Part shown: piece after piece, positions 63,002 through 64,000 of the stretch | How positions within the stretch are numbered: the stretch's first letter is position 1 | Layout: each line of letters begins with the position of its first letter | Assembly: GCF_018320785.1 (NCBI RefSeq) | Contig: NC_054869.1 | Span: 36,124,289 to 36,188,288, forward strand | Source: Cheilinus undulatus | Taxonomy: Eukaryota > Chordata > Actinopteri > Labriformes > Labridae | Length of the DNA stretch: 64,000 nucleotides | Direction: 5' to 3' | The notes under the pieces: generated by a model | What the model saw: only the letters and a program-made list of their open reading frames with translations | Told to the model about the DNA's origin: nothing | Databases searched by the model: none | Translations under genes and position numbers: made by a program

Positions 63002-64000
63002 CTGCAGAAGGGAATACATCACGCAATTAATGAGATTTTACGCAGGACTAATGCAACAAGTGCTGATGTGAAGAAACATGGGACGGATCAAAGGGAAAAT
63101 GGTATCACAACAATCTCTAATGATTATAATTTATTTAATTACCTCTAAGATTTTCCAAGTAGTTTAGAAGAAGTTATAGCTATGCAGAGAGAGTACTTAG
63201 TGCATATGGATGTCTCTCTTCCCTTTCAATGTGTATATTTATATTTTTAATCTCTGTTTCTAAGTGTATTTGTGCACTGCCTTTTGTATCTTTTTGGTGT
63301 TTCTTTTCCAGAAGTCAGCATAATTTGATTTTTGATTAGTTTTTAACCTAGCAGAATTCTCTATTTCATGCATGAGTTCAGTGTTTTCATAATGCATTTC
63401 CACAACAGCACCATAATGAAGCTCTGCCATTTAAAGACAATCATAGTGATACCATGACAGCATGGTTTTATGCCCCTGTTTTTGCCTCTGTTACCTGTGA
63501 AGATGGCACAGAAGATCACTTCTTCTCCCCATTATGCCTCTGCAATGCTCACAGTGAAAGCAAAAGTCACAAGGCATAAATATCATGGCCTAATATGGCA
63601 CTGTGAACTGGGCTCTTGATTCATATTCAAACATTTCTTCAAGGTGACATCTGTTTTTAAGTATCTCTATCAGCCTTATAACCATACTTGATAATTTACA
63701 TCCATAATCAAATGATTGAGCCATTCAAGGTACTGTGTGCAGATAACTCTAACTACAGCCAGATAAAAACTGAGTAAAAAACATTTAACAGGTATGAGAC
63801 AAGTCTGTCAACCAGTTCTTCATACTTAATCACTAAGAAATGCAAGTGACATGAAGATGGTGGTGTTGAAAATATCTCTGAGGAAATGCTGACCAACAAA
63901 AAATCTGGTCAAGCACTGATGGTGTGTCACGAAGCATTTGAAGTGAGTTTTCATTCCTCATGCATTTTGATATCTGAGACTTATTAGGGATTAGTAGGAC
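63002..64000 (-). other. Intron of pgm5 (partial)
   Basis: This is AT-rich sequence upstream of the last pgm5 exon on the minus strand, running off the window edge. I see no further exon or repeat in it. Confidence 0.7.

Overview
This is vertebrate nuclear DNA, almost certainly from a ray-finned (teleost) fish. The genes are split by GT/AG introns and spread thinly. The repeats are typical of teleosts: Tc1-like transposons, hAT-type MITEs, a DIRS-like tyrosine-recombinase retrotransposon, LINE reverse-transcriptase fragments, a tRNA-derived SINE and satellite-like tandem arrays. Only about 1.5 kb of the 64 kb is protein coding that I can support. A more precise taxon (for example percomorph) would be a guess.

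Layout. (1) At the left edge, 2.2-4.2 kb, lie the last two coding exons of a ZSWIM5/ZSWIM6-type gene on the + strand (zswim6 preferred). A long 3' UTR may follow, with a candidate poly(A) signal near 9.0 kb; a degenerate TAGC-rich array lies inside this stretch (5.1-6.8 kb). (2) From 9 to 55 kb no conventional gene is convincing. This stretch is built from repeats: a DIRS-like element at 17.8-20.8 kb with a detached terminal-repeat piece at 15.1-15.4 kb; a roughly 570-bp foldback palindrome at 16.9-17.5 kb; a complete but dead Tc1 at 26.3-28.0 kb and its internally deleted derivative at 37.7-38.2 kb; a SINE at 33.4-33.6 kb; a 115-bp-period palindromic satellite at 41.0-41.5 kb; a second Tc1-like relic at 43.6-45.1 kb; LINE pieces at 34.4-34.8 and 53.0-54.0 kb; and at least five copies of one dispersed repeat family. 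Between these are stretches of non-repetitive DNA where cis-regulatory elements could sit. (3) At 55.9-58.0 kb is a complete two-exon tmem252-like gene (+ strand, 160 aa, two membrane spans, three PPxY motifs), with an upstream ORF ending 2 nt before its start and a tandem NAGNAG acceptor. (4) At 62.9-63.0 kb, on the - strand, is the last coding exon of pgm5.

The tail-to-tail tmem252/pgm5 pair matches the human 9q21 arrangement as I remember it, and the synteny supports both gene calls. The three genes have no obvious shared pathway: the zswim gene is probably an E3-ligase adaptor, tmem252 a small PPxY membrane protein, and pgm5 a non-catalytic junctional phosphoglucomutase relative. I found no RNA genes, CRISPR arrays or intact novel coding system. 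The most unusual material is the repeat architecture and the fine structure of tmem252.
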